A model generated the notes under the pieces. The model saw nothing but the letters and a program-made list of their open reading frames with translations. It searched no databases and was not told where the DNA came from. Of a DNA stretch of 16,081 nucleotides, positions 1-7,744 are shown one piece after another; position 1 is the stretch's first letter, and every line of letters begins with the position of its first letter. This DNA is from an uncultured Oscillospiraceae bacterium (GTDB lineage: Bacteria; Bacillota; Clostridia; Oscillospirales; Oscillospiraceae), in assembly GCA_934646175.1 (NCBI GenBank), contig CAKUEI010000037.1, positions 1 through 16,081 on the forward strand, given 5' to 3'. A program made the position numbers and the translations under genes.

Positions 1-794
1 TTCACGGACGTGATCTCGCCATAACGGACAATTTCCTTCCCGTTCCGGCCCTTTTTGCCCGTGAGCCGCGGCGCATAGACCTTATAATCTTTGGACAGTT
101 TTTCCAAAATAGCGTCCATTTCATCCGGAGAGGCTACGCAGCTGTGGGCGACCGGCGCGGCATCTTTTTCCTGCTGCAGGTCAGCGAGCAGCTCAGTATC
201 CATAGCGAGGAAGCCGCGGGTGAGGGCAGCGATGCCCCGATAGAACGTGGTTTTCGCGTTTGCCTCGATGGCGGCGGTGAAAGGACCGACCCAGTTGTTA
301 AGGTGCGTTTCCAGGAACCGGCTCTGCTCGCTCAGGTTGGGCGTTCTGTCCGCTTTGGCTGCTTCCTCGGCCAGGTGCGCCATATAGGCAAGCTCGACGG
401 CGATGTGGTCCTCTTTCAGACCGGGGATGTGGCTCGTGAGGGCGAAGCCCGCTTCGGCGTACCATTTCGTGACCTCGGTCCATGCCTCCTGCATGACCAG
501 ACCGGTGCTGCTGGTGAAGACGGATTCATAGGGGAAGGGCAGCTTTTTACTGGTCTCTCCGGCAGCCAGGAAGGTCCCGGCATAATCCACCGCCAGATCG
601 GTGATGGGGTCGGCGAGAAGTTCGTTAAAATAGCGGCTCAAGAGCGCGTAGCCCTGCTCCATATCCGCATTGCCGCAGGAGGCGGGGATATGGATGGAAT
701 GGACCTGCGCATAGGTTTCCGCGGTCAATTCCTGTGCGTAGACAAGGGAAAGAAAACGGTAGAAATTGGCGCGGGCAGTCATAAGATTTTTCAT
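1..794 (-). CDS. TorD-family maturation chaperone, C-terminally extended toward a probable 4Fe-4S domain (partial)
   Basis: The gene starts at ATG 794-792 and runs off the window after 264 codons. Residues 1 to about 215 read as a TorD/DmsD-type chaperone, which binds an apo-molybdoenzyme and helps cofactor insertion. Visible family marks are an ARANFYRFLSLVY start, PFPYESVF near residue 87 and EDHIAVELAYMAHL near 128-141. From about residue 225 the frame continues past the usual chaperone end into a segment reading MDAILEKLSKDYKVYAP and later VRYGEITSV. This resembles the N-terminal part of AsrA/Hdr-like 4Fe-4S dicluster proteins, so a chaperone-ferredoxin fusion is inferred; the cysteines would lie outside the window. 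The start overlaps the upstream ferredoxin stop by ATGA, and GGAGGGG lies ahead of it. Neighbouring molybdoenzyme subunits support the chaperone role. The TorD call is firm; the extension is less so. Confidence 0.85.
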   Translation of the reverse strand, partial: MKNLMTARANFYRFLSLVYAQELTAETYAQVHSIHIPASCGNADMEQGYALLSRYFNELLADPITDLAVDYAGTFLAAGETSKKLPFPYESVFTSSTGLVMQEAWTEVTKWYAEAGFALTSHIPGLKEDHIAVELAYMAHLAEEAAKADRTPNLSEQSRFLETHLNNWVGPFTAAIEANAKTTFYRGIAALTRGFLAMDTELLADLQQEKDAAPVAHSCVASPDEMDAILEKLSKDYKVYAPRLTGKKGRNGKEIVRYGEITSV

Positions 795-1408
795 TTTTTA
801 TTGCCCCTCCTTGTGTCGTGACATTCCTGAGGAAGCACGTCCTGCCACTCATATTTGCGGAGAATATAGCGGACGGAGGGGTGATTTCCCTCGTCCCGGA
901 GGGAATGGATGTACTTGGGGTCAGTCTCGGCCAGCAGCTTGGAGACCTCACTCTCCGGATCCTGCAGGTCGCCGACGAAAAGGGCCTTGCCGCAGCAGTT
1001 TTTCACGCAGTGGGGAAGATCGCCCTTCTCGCGTTTCTGTAAACAAATGTTGCACTTATCCATGACCCGCAGCTCTTCGTTGAAGGTATTGACCTGATAG
1101 GGGCATGCGCTGTGGCAGGTCTGACAGCCGATGCAGACGTTCTGGTCGATGACCACCACACCGTCTTCCTCGCGCTTATAGGTGGCACCGGTGGGGCACA
1201 CCTCCGCGCAGGCGGGATTCTCGCACTGCTGGCACATGGAGGGGAGAAAATACATCAGCATATTGGGGTAGACACCAATAGGGCCTACCTGCTTGACGGC
1301 GTTGCGCACACTGCCCAGCGCCACATTGTTTGCCATTTTGCAGGAGACCTGACATCCCTTGCAGCCGATGCAGCGGTCCAGGTCCACGACAAAAGCTACC
1401 TGACTCAT
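791..1408 (-). CDS. DmsB-like ferredoxin subunit with four [4Fe-4S] clusters
   Basis: This 205-residue protein is the electron-transfer subunit of a DMSO-reductase-family molybdoenzyme, passing electrons between the catalytic subunit and an unknown partner. Four cysteine groups are visible: C13/C16/C19/C23, C59/C62/C67/C71, C92/C95/C98/C102 and C119/C122/C134/C138, the usual arrangement of DmsB/NrfC/PhsB-type proteins and enough for four cubane clusters. There is no signal peptide or membrane segment, so with its signal-less partner it probably works in the cytoplasm. The ATG at 1408-1406 overlaps the catalytic gene's stop by ATGA and is preceded by a near-perfect AAAGGAGGTG at 1414-1423, so it is translated strongly. 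No DmsC/NrfD-like membrane anchor is seen in the window; one could lie beyond position 1. The family is certain, the redox partner unknown. Confidence 0.94.
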   Translation of the reverse strand: MSQVAFVVDLDRCIGCKGCQVSCKMANNVALGSVRNAVKQVGPIGVYPNMLMYFLPSMCQQCENPACAEVCPTGATYKREEDGVVVIDQNVCIGCQTCHSACPYQVNTFNEELRVMDKCNICLQKREKGDLPHCVKNCCGKALFVGDLQDPESEVSKLLAETDPKYIHSLRDEGNHPSVRYILRKYEWQDVLPQECHDTRRGNKK

Positions 1409-4077
1409 GCCTGCACCTCCTTTGTGATATCGATGGTGGGATCGGAGGGCTGGGGCAGCCAGGGACGAAACTCCTTCGGTTCCAGCCAGACGCCTTCCGG
1501 CGCGCCCTCCGGCGCGGGATAGATTTTTACCAGATAGCCGCGCAGGGTGTAGGTGCCAAAAATGTCATTATAGGGCGCATGAGAGCGGGCCAGGACGGAG
1601 ACATTCATCTCCTGCCAGCCGTGGGTCTTTTTGTCAAGGTTCTCAGGTGCCCAGAAGCGCTCCATATACACAACGCCTTTGCCCACGCCCGGTGTCACGT
1701 TGGCGATACCGCGGATCTTGCCGCGCTGGGATTCGATCCAAATCCAGGTATTGTCCTCAATGCCATACTTTGCAGCGTCCTCCGGGTTGACCCAGCACTC
1801 CGGCGCGGGGTACATTTCACGCAGAAGGGGCACGTTGCGCAGGGTGCCATGGTGATAATAGGGCACGCGGCCGTTGGTCATGACCAGTGGATACTCCTTG
1901 GAAAGCTCACAGTCGGGCAGGGGGCTTTCGTAAGGCTCCATGTAATAAGGCAAGGGATCATAGTCGTGAGAGGCGGGCGGCAACTCGTAAATGGAGAAGG
2001 GCTTGCCAGTGCGGGCCAGAGTAATGAGGCTTTCCAGGTACAGATCCAGTTTGCGGGTGGCAGTGGGGAAACCGGCAGGCTTTCCGGTGGCGGGGTCGAT
2101 CTGCTTGTAGAGGTAATAGGTGCGGAATTCTTCTTCCGTGCAGAATTCGGTGGGACCCTGCTCCTTCAGCTGCTGCCAGGTGAAGCCGGCGCCCTTGAGG
2201 TTGGCATCCAGCAACTCCTCCAGATTGTTCCAGTAGGGAAGATCATCCCCCATGTACTCCGCGTCGAAGCCGCGGGCGCATTCTTTGTCGCCCAGCTCGG
2301 CGCAGCGGCGGGCGATCTTGGACCAGATGACGGTCTCGTCAATGGTCTCCCACACATGGGTAACTGCCTGACGGGGGCAGAGCTTATTGAGGCTCTCCAC
2401 GATCATGTCGGTCTCCAACCACTCCTCGGTGGGCAGCAGCAGATCGGCATAGCAGGAGAAGGAGGTGGGGTACATATACATATGTACGATGAAGGGAATG
2501 TTAGCCGCGGCCTTGACCCAGCGGGTGGGGTCGGCCACATTCACCAGCTTGTTGCCGCTGCGCTCCAGCCAGACGCGCAGGGGATAGGGCTTCCCGGTCT
2601 CCATGGCCTCCAGAATAGAAGGAGCATGACCGGCAAACCAGTTGTGCAGACCCTTATACTCGTTGGCGCCCAGCCGCTTTACCAGCTGTTCATAGGGCAG
2701 TTTATCCGCCGCGATGGGAACGCAGTAGCCCGCGGAGATGGTGGCATTGGTGGGCCGGAAGCTCTGCAGGAACGCGCCGGGGCGCTCCACATTGCCCAGC
2801 AGCAGGTCAATGATGCAGGCGCCCATGGCAGCCTGACCAGAGTTGGGATTCTGGTCGGTGGCCACGCCGAGGCAGAGGCCGCCGGGGGTATTTTCCGTAA
2901 AGAGACGGATGGCCTTTTCAATGAGGTCGGCAGACACCCAGGTGACTTCGGCGCCCTTTTCCAGCGTCCACTCGTCACAGCGTTCTTTCAGCATGGTGAA
3001 GCCGGTCTTATAGGTGACGCCGTCGATAACGAAGGTGCCATCCAGCTCCACGTCGTAGTCGTCGTTCCAGGGATACTCCAAAGGCTGGGCCTTGCCGGTC
3101 TTCTTGTCCCAGACCATAAAGGTGTCCGGCGTGTTGGGATCGGTGCTGACCGCGGCGCGCCAGTTCTCCTTGGTTTCGGCATTGACAAGGTAAGGCAGGT
3201 TGGTCCACTTCAGGACAAAGTCGCGGTCGTAAAGGCCGTTTTCCAGCATGTAGCGGATCCAAGTGAGCTGCATTGCCACATCGGTGCCCGGGCGGATCTG
3301 AAGCCAGATGTCCGCTTTGGCGGCATCCGGCGTCATGCGGGGGTCGATGACCACCGACTTGACGCCTTTGGCGCGCAGATCGGCCAGCGCGCCGCCGCCC
3401 TGACCAGGGCAGGAATAGGACGGGTCGGTGCCCCAAAGGCACATGCACTTGATCTGAGTGTTTTCGGGATAATAGATCTCCAGAGAGTTGGAGTCCGCAA
3501 TGCTGGTATTATTGCGGCCGTACATCAGCATGGAGATGGCGAACCGGGGCAGATAGCATTGGGCACAGCCCGGTTCGAACCAGTTGGGTGTGCCGAAAAT
3601 ATTGCAGAAGCGGACAATGCTCCAGAATTCCGGGTTGCCGCCGCCGCCGGTGGAGGCGAAAACGGATTCGGCACCGTACTCCTTCTTTGCCTCAATGAGT
3701 TTGTGGGCAATGAGGTCGATGGCTTCGTCCCAGGAGATGCGCTTCCACTTGTTTTCGCCGCGTTCGCCGACGCGGAGCATGGGATATTTGTTGCGGTTGG
3801 GATTGTAAAGCGCCTGGATGCCGGAAAGGCCCTTGGCGCACATTCGCCCCTTGCTCATGGGCGAATCGGGGTCGCCTTCCAGCTCGACCACCCGGCCGTT
3901 TTTCACCGTAGCGATGACTGCACAATTGGAAATGCAGGCACGGCACGCGGTCTTGACTCGGATGATTTCATCCCCCTTGCCGGCGCTGACATCGGTTTTG
4001 CCTGCCGGACCGAAGACGGGTTCCGGAGCAAAGTCGACATTCAGGCCGACAGCCTGTAAATAGCTTTCCTTATTCAA
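1405..4077 (-). CDS. Molybdopterin-dependent oxidoreductase catalytic subunit (DMSO reductase family), cytoplasmic, substrate unknown
   Basis: This 890-residue protein is the Mo/W-bis-MGD catalytic subunit of a complex iron-sulfur molybdoenzyme. An N-terminal [4Fe-4S] site is formed by C45-x2-C48-x3-C52-x27-C80, followed by AKG, whose lysine usually lies between cluster and pterin. The segment GTPNWFEPGCAQCYLPR (162-178) sits where the protein ligand to molybdenum is found in this family; C174 is the best ligand candidate, so a Cys-ligated Nap/Psr/Fdh-like centre rather than Ser-ligated is inferred. The C-terminal dinucleotide-binding domain begins near residue 730 (MTNGRVPYYHHGTLRN). No twin-arginine signal exists, which is unusual for respiratory members. 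The start is TTG at 4077-4075 with a G-rich site ahead and no nearby ATG. It is first in the operon. Gut catechol dehydroxylases, thiosulfate/polysulfide reductases and acetylene hydratase are relatives, but no substrate can be assigned. Confidence 0.93.
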   Translation of the reverse strand: MNKESYLQAVGLNVDFAPEPVFGPAGKTDVSAGKGDEIIRVKTACRACISNCAVIATVKNGRVVELEGDPDSPMSKGRMCAKGLSGIQALYNPNRNKYPMLRVGERGENKWKRISWDEAIDLIAHKLIEAKKEYGAESVFASTGGGGNPEFWSIVRFCNIFGTPNWFEPGCAQCYLPRFAISMLMYGRNNTSIADSNSLEIYYPENTQIKCMCLWGTDPSYSCPGQGGGALADLRAKGVKSVVIDPRMTPDAAKADIWLQIRPGTDVAMQLTWIRYMLENGLYDRDFVLKWTNLPYLVNAETKENWRAAVSTDPNTPDTFMVWDKKTGKAQPLEYPWNDDYDVELDGTFVIDGVTYKTGFTMLKERCDEWTLEKGAEVTWVSADLIEKAIRLFTENTPGGLCLGVATDQNPNSGQAAMGACIIDLLLGNVERPGAFLQSFRPTNATISAGYCVPIAADKLPYEQLVKRLGANEYKGLHNWFAGHAPSILEAMETGKPYPLRVWLERSGNKLVNVADPTRWVKAAANIPFIVHMYMYPTSFSCYADLLLPTEEWLETDMIVESLNKLCPRQAVTHVWETIDETVIWSKIARRCAELGDKECARGFDAEYMGDDLPYWNNLEELLDANLKGAGFTWQQLKEQGPTEFCTEEEFRTYYLYKQIDPATGKPAGFPTATRKLDLYLESLITLARTGKPFSIYELPPASHDYDPLPYYMEPYESPLPDCELSKEYPLVMTNGRVPYYHHGTLRNVPLLREMYPAPECWVNPEDAAKYGIEDNTWIWIESQRGKIRGIANVTPGVGKGVVYMERFWAPENLDKKTHGWQEMNVSVLARSHAPYNDIFGTYTLRGYLVKIYPAPEGAPEGVWLEPKEFRPWLPQPSDPTIDITKEVQA

Positions 4078-4095
4078 GATTTTCCCCCCATATAT

Positions 4096-4115
4096 GCATA
4101 ATACGGATGTTATGC
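4096..4115. promoter_or_regulatory. Inverted repeat at the predicted transcription start, candidate operator
   Basis: GCATAA (4096-4101) and TTATGC (4110-4115) form a perfect 6-bp inverted repeat separated by 8 bases. It lies just downstream of the molybdoenzyme promoter -10, covering about +1 to +20. This is where a repressor could block transcription; a weak RNA hairpin is the alternative. The regulator is not in the window. Confidence 0.45.
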
Positions 4116-4122
4116 CACTCTG

Positions 4123-4151
4123 ATTTTAGCCTTATGTAGAAAATTTGTCAA
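4123..4151 (-). promoter_or_regulatory. Sigma-A promoter of the molybdoenzyme operon
   Basis: On the minus strand a perfect TTGACA (4151-4146) is followed after exactly 17 bases by TAAAAT (4128-4123). Transcription would start near 4116, leaving a leader of about 40 bases before the TTG start. It is the best-matching -35 in the window. Confidence 0.8.
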
Positions 4152-4232
4152 CCTATACAAAAATGGATACCGCGGGAACAGGAATATTTCGTGCTCTACC
4201 CGAATAAAGGTGAAAGGAAATTGATTTGCGCG

Positions 4233-4238
4233 GGGAGG
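4233..4238 (+). promoter_or_regulatory. Ribosome-binding site deciding the M23 protein start
   Basis: GGGAGG lies 9 bases ahead of GTG 4248. The same frame is open from an upstream GTG at 4191, but nothing like a Shine-Dalgarno site precedes that codon, so 4248 is preferred. Confidence 0.75.
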
Positions 4239-4247
4239 TGGAACGCG

Positions 4248-5255
4248 GTGAAAGGCACATCATATCGCACACAGAAAGGAAGAAGCACCGCGGGCGGGAG
4301 AAAAGGCGGCGGGGACAACCGGCGGCTCATCCAGTTGGTGATTTCGCTGGCCCTGTTCGGCGTGGTATTGGTGGGCAGAGGGCTTCTGCCGGAGCGGATG
4401 GAGCAGGCGTCTGGATTCCTGCGCCAGGTGCTGAACCGGAACACGAATTTCGCAGCGGCCTTTTCCCGGGTGGGGGATGCGATCGGGAACGGCGAGTCGG
4501 TACTGGATACATTGGGGGATTTCTGCGTGGCGGTGTTCGGCCCGTCCGGGCAGACAAGCGAGCCGGACGAGGCATCGGCGGGGGAGAGCAGCCTGTGCTA
4601 TCCGGAAGTACGCAGCCGCTTAACGGCGGGGAAGGAGTTGTCGGTGATCTCGCTGGAGCGCTCCATTGAGGAGGAAAACGCCATCCATGCGGTCACGCTG
4701 AAGCAGCAGGAGATCACGGAGGACCCGTCGGAAGAGAAACCGCAGGGAAGCAAAACGGAGGAAACGGCATCCTTGCCGGTTGGAAGCATTGTAAAGGAAA
4801 TAAACTATACAGGAGATGCGCTGCCGGAGCACACCTCTTTAGCGTGGCTTTCCCTGGGAAATATCAAAACGAAGAACCCTGTTGACGGCGTATTGACCTC
4901 GACATTTTCCTATCGCATCCACCCCATCAGCGGCGCCTATGCCTTTCATTATGGGGCGGACCTGGCCGCGGCAATGGGAAGCGATATTGGGGCCTTTGCG
5001 GCGGGGACCGTGGAATTTACGGGGCAGAGCGACGGATACGGCTTATATCTCCAACTGGACCACGGAAATGGGGTCAAGAGCTTTTACGCCCATTGCAGCA
5101 GGATCTGCGTCCGGCAGGGGCAGCAGGTGACCCTGGGAGAAAAGATCGCGGAGGTGGGCAATACGGGAAATGCTACAGGACCGCATCTGCATTTTCAAAT
5201 CAAATTAAATGATACTTGGCTGAATCCGCTTTACTACATCACGGTCCGAACGTGA
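4248..5255 (+). CDS. spoIVFA: SpoIVFA-like membrane-anchored M23 (LytM) peptidase-domain protein
   Basis: The protein has 335 residues with a GTG start. After a basic N-terminus there is one membrane segment (about 27-43), then a low-complexity acidic linker (about 105-180) and a C-terminal M23/LytM domain (about 208-330). The zinc-site pattern looks complete: H234 and D238 in HYGAD, H282 in FYAH, and H313/H315 in PHLHF. Being immediately upstream of a SpoIVFB-like protease argues for SpoIVFA, which in Bacillus holds the protease inactive in the forespore outer membrane until SpoIVB cuts it. The Bacillus SpoIVFA LytM domain is degenerate, so intact ligands are notable. SpoIIQ or a cell-wall endopeptidase are alternatives. 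An ATACAA sequence near 4155 vaguely recalls a sigma-E -10 element, but no convincing -35 goes with it. The domain call is firm; the SpoIVFA role rests on context. Confidence 0.85.
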   Translation: MKGTSYRTQKGRSTAGGRKGGGDNRRLIQLVISLALFGVVLVGRGLLPERMEQASGFLRQVLNRNTNFAAAFSRVGDAIGNGESVLDTLGDFCVAVFGPSGQTSEPDEASAGESSLCYPEVRSRLTAGKELSVISLERSIEEENAIHAVTLKQQEITEDPSEEKPQGSKTEETASLPVGSIVKEINYTGDALPEHTSLAWLSLGNIKTKNPVDGVLTSTFSYRIHPISGAYAFHYGADLAAAMGSDIGAFAAGTVEFTGQSDGYGLYLQLDHGNGVKSFYAHCSRICVRQGQQVTLGEKIAEVGNTGNATGPHLHFQIKLNDTWLNPLYYITVRT

Positions 5256-5256
5256 T

Positions 5257-5853
5257 ATGGGGCCGTGGCTACGTTGGAAGGGCGTGGAGGTGAGCGGCTG
5301 GTTCCTGCTGGCGGCAGCACTGCTGCTCTATCTGGACACGGATGGGCTGGCGTTTCCGATCGCGGCGGCGTTTTCCCTGCATGAACTGGGGCACTGGGCG
5401 GCCATCCGAATTTTAGGCGGACGGGTGCGGAAAATACGAATCAGCCTTGCGGGGGCGGAGCTGGTGCTGGATCGGTCCCGAGGACTTTCTTATGGCCGGG
5501 AACTTCTCTGCACGTTGGCAGGGCCGGGGACAAACTTCCTGCTGGCGGCGCTGTTCGCGCGGTGGGGCTGCCCCCTGTGGGCGGGGATCAACTGGGTGAC
5601 GGGTTGCTTTCAGCTGCTGCCGGTGCTTCCCCTGGATGGGGGACGGGGGCTTTTCTGCTTCCTCTGCCTCTTCCAGCATCCGGAACGGGTGGAAGGGTGG
5701 CTGCATCGGGGAGGATGGGCGGTTTCCGTCTTCCTTTTGGCGGCGGGCGTGGCAGTCTTGGCCGTGACAAAGGGCAATTTTACGCTGCTTTTGGTGGGAA
5801 GTTGGGTTTTTACTGTTTTTGGAAGGCAAAAGGACTTGCCAACTCCGGTCTGA
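5257..5853 (+). CDS. spoIVFB: SpoIVFB-like site-2 protease (M50), short form
   Basis: This 198-residue polytopic membrane metalloprotease carries the zinc motif HELGH (H42, E43, H46), the family AGPGTNF segment near residue 89, and LPLDGGR with D127 as the third ligand. These positions correspond well to Bacillus SpoIVFB (H43/E44/H47 and D137), which cleaves pro-sigma-K in the mother cell. The Bacillus protein is about 288 residues and has a C-terminal CBS domain; that domain is absent here, the protein ending soon after its last hydrophobic stretch. The ATG comes one base after the spoIVFA-like stop with no clear ribosome-binding site, so translation is probably coupled and the two products stoichiometric. 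A general site-2 protease is possible, but the M23 neighbour favours a sporulation role. Confidence 0.87.
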   Translation: MGPWLRWKGVEVSGWFLLAAALLLYLDTDGLAFPIAAAFSLHELGHWAAIRILGGRVRKIRISLAGAELVLDRSRGLSYGRELLCTLAGPGTNFLLAALFARWGCPLWAGINWVTGCFQLLPVLPLDGGRGLFCFLCLFQHPERVEGWLHRGGWAVSVFLLAAGVAVLAVTKGNFTLLLVGSWVFTVFGRQKDLPTPV

Positions 5854-5864
5854 ACAGGTACAAT
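5836..5864 (+). promoter_or_regulatory. Sigma-A promoter for the radical-SAM/DUF2344 pair
   Basis: TTGCCA (5836-5841) and TACAAT (5859-5864) are separated by 17 bases, each matching consensus at five of six positions. The -35 lies inside the end of the spoIVFB-like gene. The gene start follows about 45 bases after the -10. Confidence 0.7.
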
Positions 5865-5908
5865 AATAAATTGAATTGTAATGTGAAGATGTAGGAGCGA
5901 TCGCACCC

Positions 5909-7744
5909 ATGAACCGAATTTTGGAACGGATTCTGCCAAAAGTACAAAAACCCGCCCGCTATACGGGGGGAGAATATGGTCAGACCGTGAAGGATAAGCG
6001 CAAGGTGGATGTCCGCTTTGCGCTGTGCTTTCCGGATACCTATGAGATCGGCATGTCCAATCTGGGGGTCCGGATCCTTTACGGTGTGATGAACAAAATG
6101 CGCGGCGTGTGGTGCGAACGGGTGTTTGCGCCCTGGGGCGACATGGAGGAGGAAATGCGCCGGGAGGGCATCGCCCTCTACGGTCTGGAAAGCGGAGACC
6201 CGCTGAGCGACTTTGATCTGGTCGGCTTTTCCCTCGGCTATGAAATGGCCTACACCAATGTGCTGAACATGATGGATCTGGGCAATATCCCCATCCATGC
6301 CTCTGAGCGCGGGGAATATGACCCCATCGTGGTGGCGGGCGGCACCTGCGCCTTCAACCCGGAGCCGCTGGCGGATTATGTGGACATCTTCTCTCTCGGC
6401 GAGGGGGAAGAGGTGACGGTGGAGCTCATCGAGCTCTACCGTCGCTACCGCAAGGAAGAGTGGAGCCGGAAGGAGTTCCTCCTTCTGGCATCGAAGATTC
6501 CCGGGCTGTACGTACCCTCTCTTTATGAGGTTATCTATCACGAGGACGGCACCGTTGCGTCCATCACCCCGCAGGAGGGCGCGCCGGAGCTGGTCACCAA
6601 GCGCATTGTGGCTAATCTCGATAAGGCATACTACCCGGTGAAGACCATCGTGCCCTCCACTGAGATCGTCCACGACCGGGTGAACCTGGAGGTGTTCCGC
6701 GGCTGCATTCGCGGCTGCCGGTTCTGCCAGGCGGGCTTTGCCTATCGCCCGGTGCGGTATAAGAGCAAGGAAAAGCTGGTGGAGCAGGGCCTTGCCGCGT
6801 GCAAGGACTCCGGCTATCAGGAGATGACCCTGTCCAGCCTTTCCACCAGCGACTACCCCGTGCTGGAGGGCCTGTGCGACGGGCTTCTGGAATATTGCGA
6901 GCCGCGGAATATCAGCCTGTCCCTTCCGTCCCTGCGGGCGGACAACTTCTCCATGGGATTGATGGAACGCCTGCAGCACGTGCGGAAAAGCGGCCTTACC
7001 TTTGCGCCAGAGGCGGGCACCCAGCGCCTGCGGGACGCCATCAATAAAAATGTGACGGAGGAGGACCTGTTGACCTCCTGCCGCAGGGCGTTTGCCGGCG
7101 GATGGTCCTCCGTGAAGCTCTATTTCATGCTGGGCCTTCCCACTGAGACGGACGAGGACGTTCTGGGCATTGCCGAGTTGGCGCAGAAGGTTTATGAAGT
7201 ATGGCGGGAGGCTACGCCCAATCCCCGGCGTGGCGTGCGCATCACGGTGTCCACCTCCTGCTTTGTGCCCAAGTCTCACACACCCTTCCAGTGGGAAGGG
7301 CAGGTCACCATGGAGGAATATAGCCGCCGGGTGGCCCTGCTGCGGGAACATATGAGAAACCGCGCCATTACCTATAACTGGCATGACCCGGAGACCAGCC
7401 TCATCGAAGCAGTGCTCTCCCGGGGCGACCGGCGCCTGGGCAAGGTACTGGAGCGGGTGTGGCAGACCGGAGGGAAATTCGATGCATGGAGCGAGTATTT
7501 CTCCCTGGAACGTTGGCTGGACGCCCTTTCCTACTGCGGCCTTTCCGCCGATTTTTATGCAAACAGGGAGCGGACGCGCGATGAGGTGCTGCCCTGGAGC
7601 CGGGTATCCACCGGCGTCGATCCCAGATACCTCTGGAAGGAACGGGAGCAGTGCTACCGCTGCGTGATCACCCCGGATTGCCGGAAGCAGTGCATGGGCT
7701 GCGGCGCCAACAAAATGATCGGAGGGGGTGCGTGCAATGCCTGA
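5909..7744 (+). CDS. B12-binding-like/radical SAM protein, TIGR03960 family, function unknown
   Basis: The protein has 611 residues. The N-terminal third (FPDTYEIGMSNLGVRILY near 41-58, then VGFSLGYE) resembles the B12-binding-type domain found before many radical SAM cores. The radical SAM motif is C266-x3-C270-x2-C273 (RGCIRGCRFCQAG). The C-terminus is cysteine-rich (C582, C585, C591, C595, C598, C609), ending in a CMGCG-type segment that may hold a second cluster or a metal. This layout fits the TIGR03960 family, widespread in Firmicutes, with no established reaction that I know of. It overlaps the next gene, its DUF2344 partner, by 8 bases; in some genomes the two are fused. It starts at ATG 5909 with AGGAG 11 bases ahead. 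The family is confident; an RNA- or ribosome-linked role is only guessed from the rplS neighbourhood. Confidence 0.9.
   Translation: MNRILERILPKVQKPARYTGGEYGQTVKDKRKVDVRFALCFPDTYEIGMSNLGVRILYGVMNKMRGVWCERVFAPWGDMEEEMRREGIALYGLESGDPLSDFDLVGFSLGYEMAYTNVLNMMDLGNIPIHASERGEYDPIVVAGGTCAFNPEPLADYVDIFSLGEGEEVTVELIELYRRYRKEEWSRKEFLLLASKIPGLYVPSLYEVIYHEDGTVASITPQEGAPELVTKRIVANLDKAYYPVKTIVPSTEIVHDRVNLEVFRGCIRGCRFCQAGFAYRPVRYKSKEKLVEQGLAACKDSGYQEMTLSSLSTSDYPVLEGLCDGLLEYCEPRNISLSLPSLRADNFSMGLMERLQHVRKSGLTFAPEAGTQRLRDAINKNVTEEDLLTSCRRAFAGGWSSVKLYFMLGLPTETDEDVLGIAELAQKVYEVWREATPNPRRGVRITVSTSCFVPKSHTPFQWEGQVTMEEYSRRVALLREHMRNRAITYNWHDPETSLIEAVLSRGDRRLGKVLERVWQTGGKFDAWSEYFSLERWLDALSYCGLSADFYANRERTRDEVLPWSRVSTGVDPRYLWKEREQCYRCVITPDCRKQCMGCGANKMIGGGACNA
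7721..7728 (+). promoter_or_regulatory. Ribosome-binding site deciding the DUF2344 start
   Basis: GGAGGGGG lies 8 bases before ATG 7737 and inside the end of the radical-SAM gene. An in-frame GTG at 7728 overlaps this site and would be too close, so the ATG is chosen. Confidence 0.75.

Noticed and set aside
1330..4059. Very long open frame (909 codons) on the plus strand opposite the molybdoenzyme gene
   Set aside because: Its product looks compositionally odd, with no recognisable domain, while the opposite strand encodes a clear molybdopterin enzyme with all motifs. It is a codon-bias shadow in GC-rich DNA.
3900..4077. Twin-arginine export signal on the molybdoenzyme
   Set aside because: The N-terminal 40 residues contain no RR motif and no hydrophobic stretch; the first cluster cysteine follows at residue 45.
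1405..4077. Naming the molybdoenzyme as a catechol dehydroxylase, thiosulfate reductase or acetylene hydratase
   Set aside because: Only family-level motifs can be read; no substrate-specific residues could be identified by eye, so no gene symbol is given.
4130..4165. Possible sigma-E promoter ahead of the SpoIVFA-like gene
   Set aside because: TATACAAA near 4154 partly fits a sigma-E -10, but no convincing -35 lies at the right distance and the short motif is common in AT-rich spacers.
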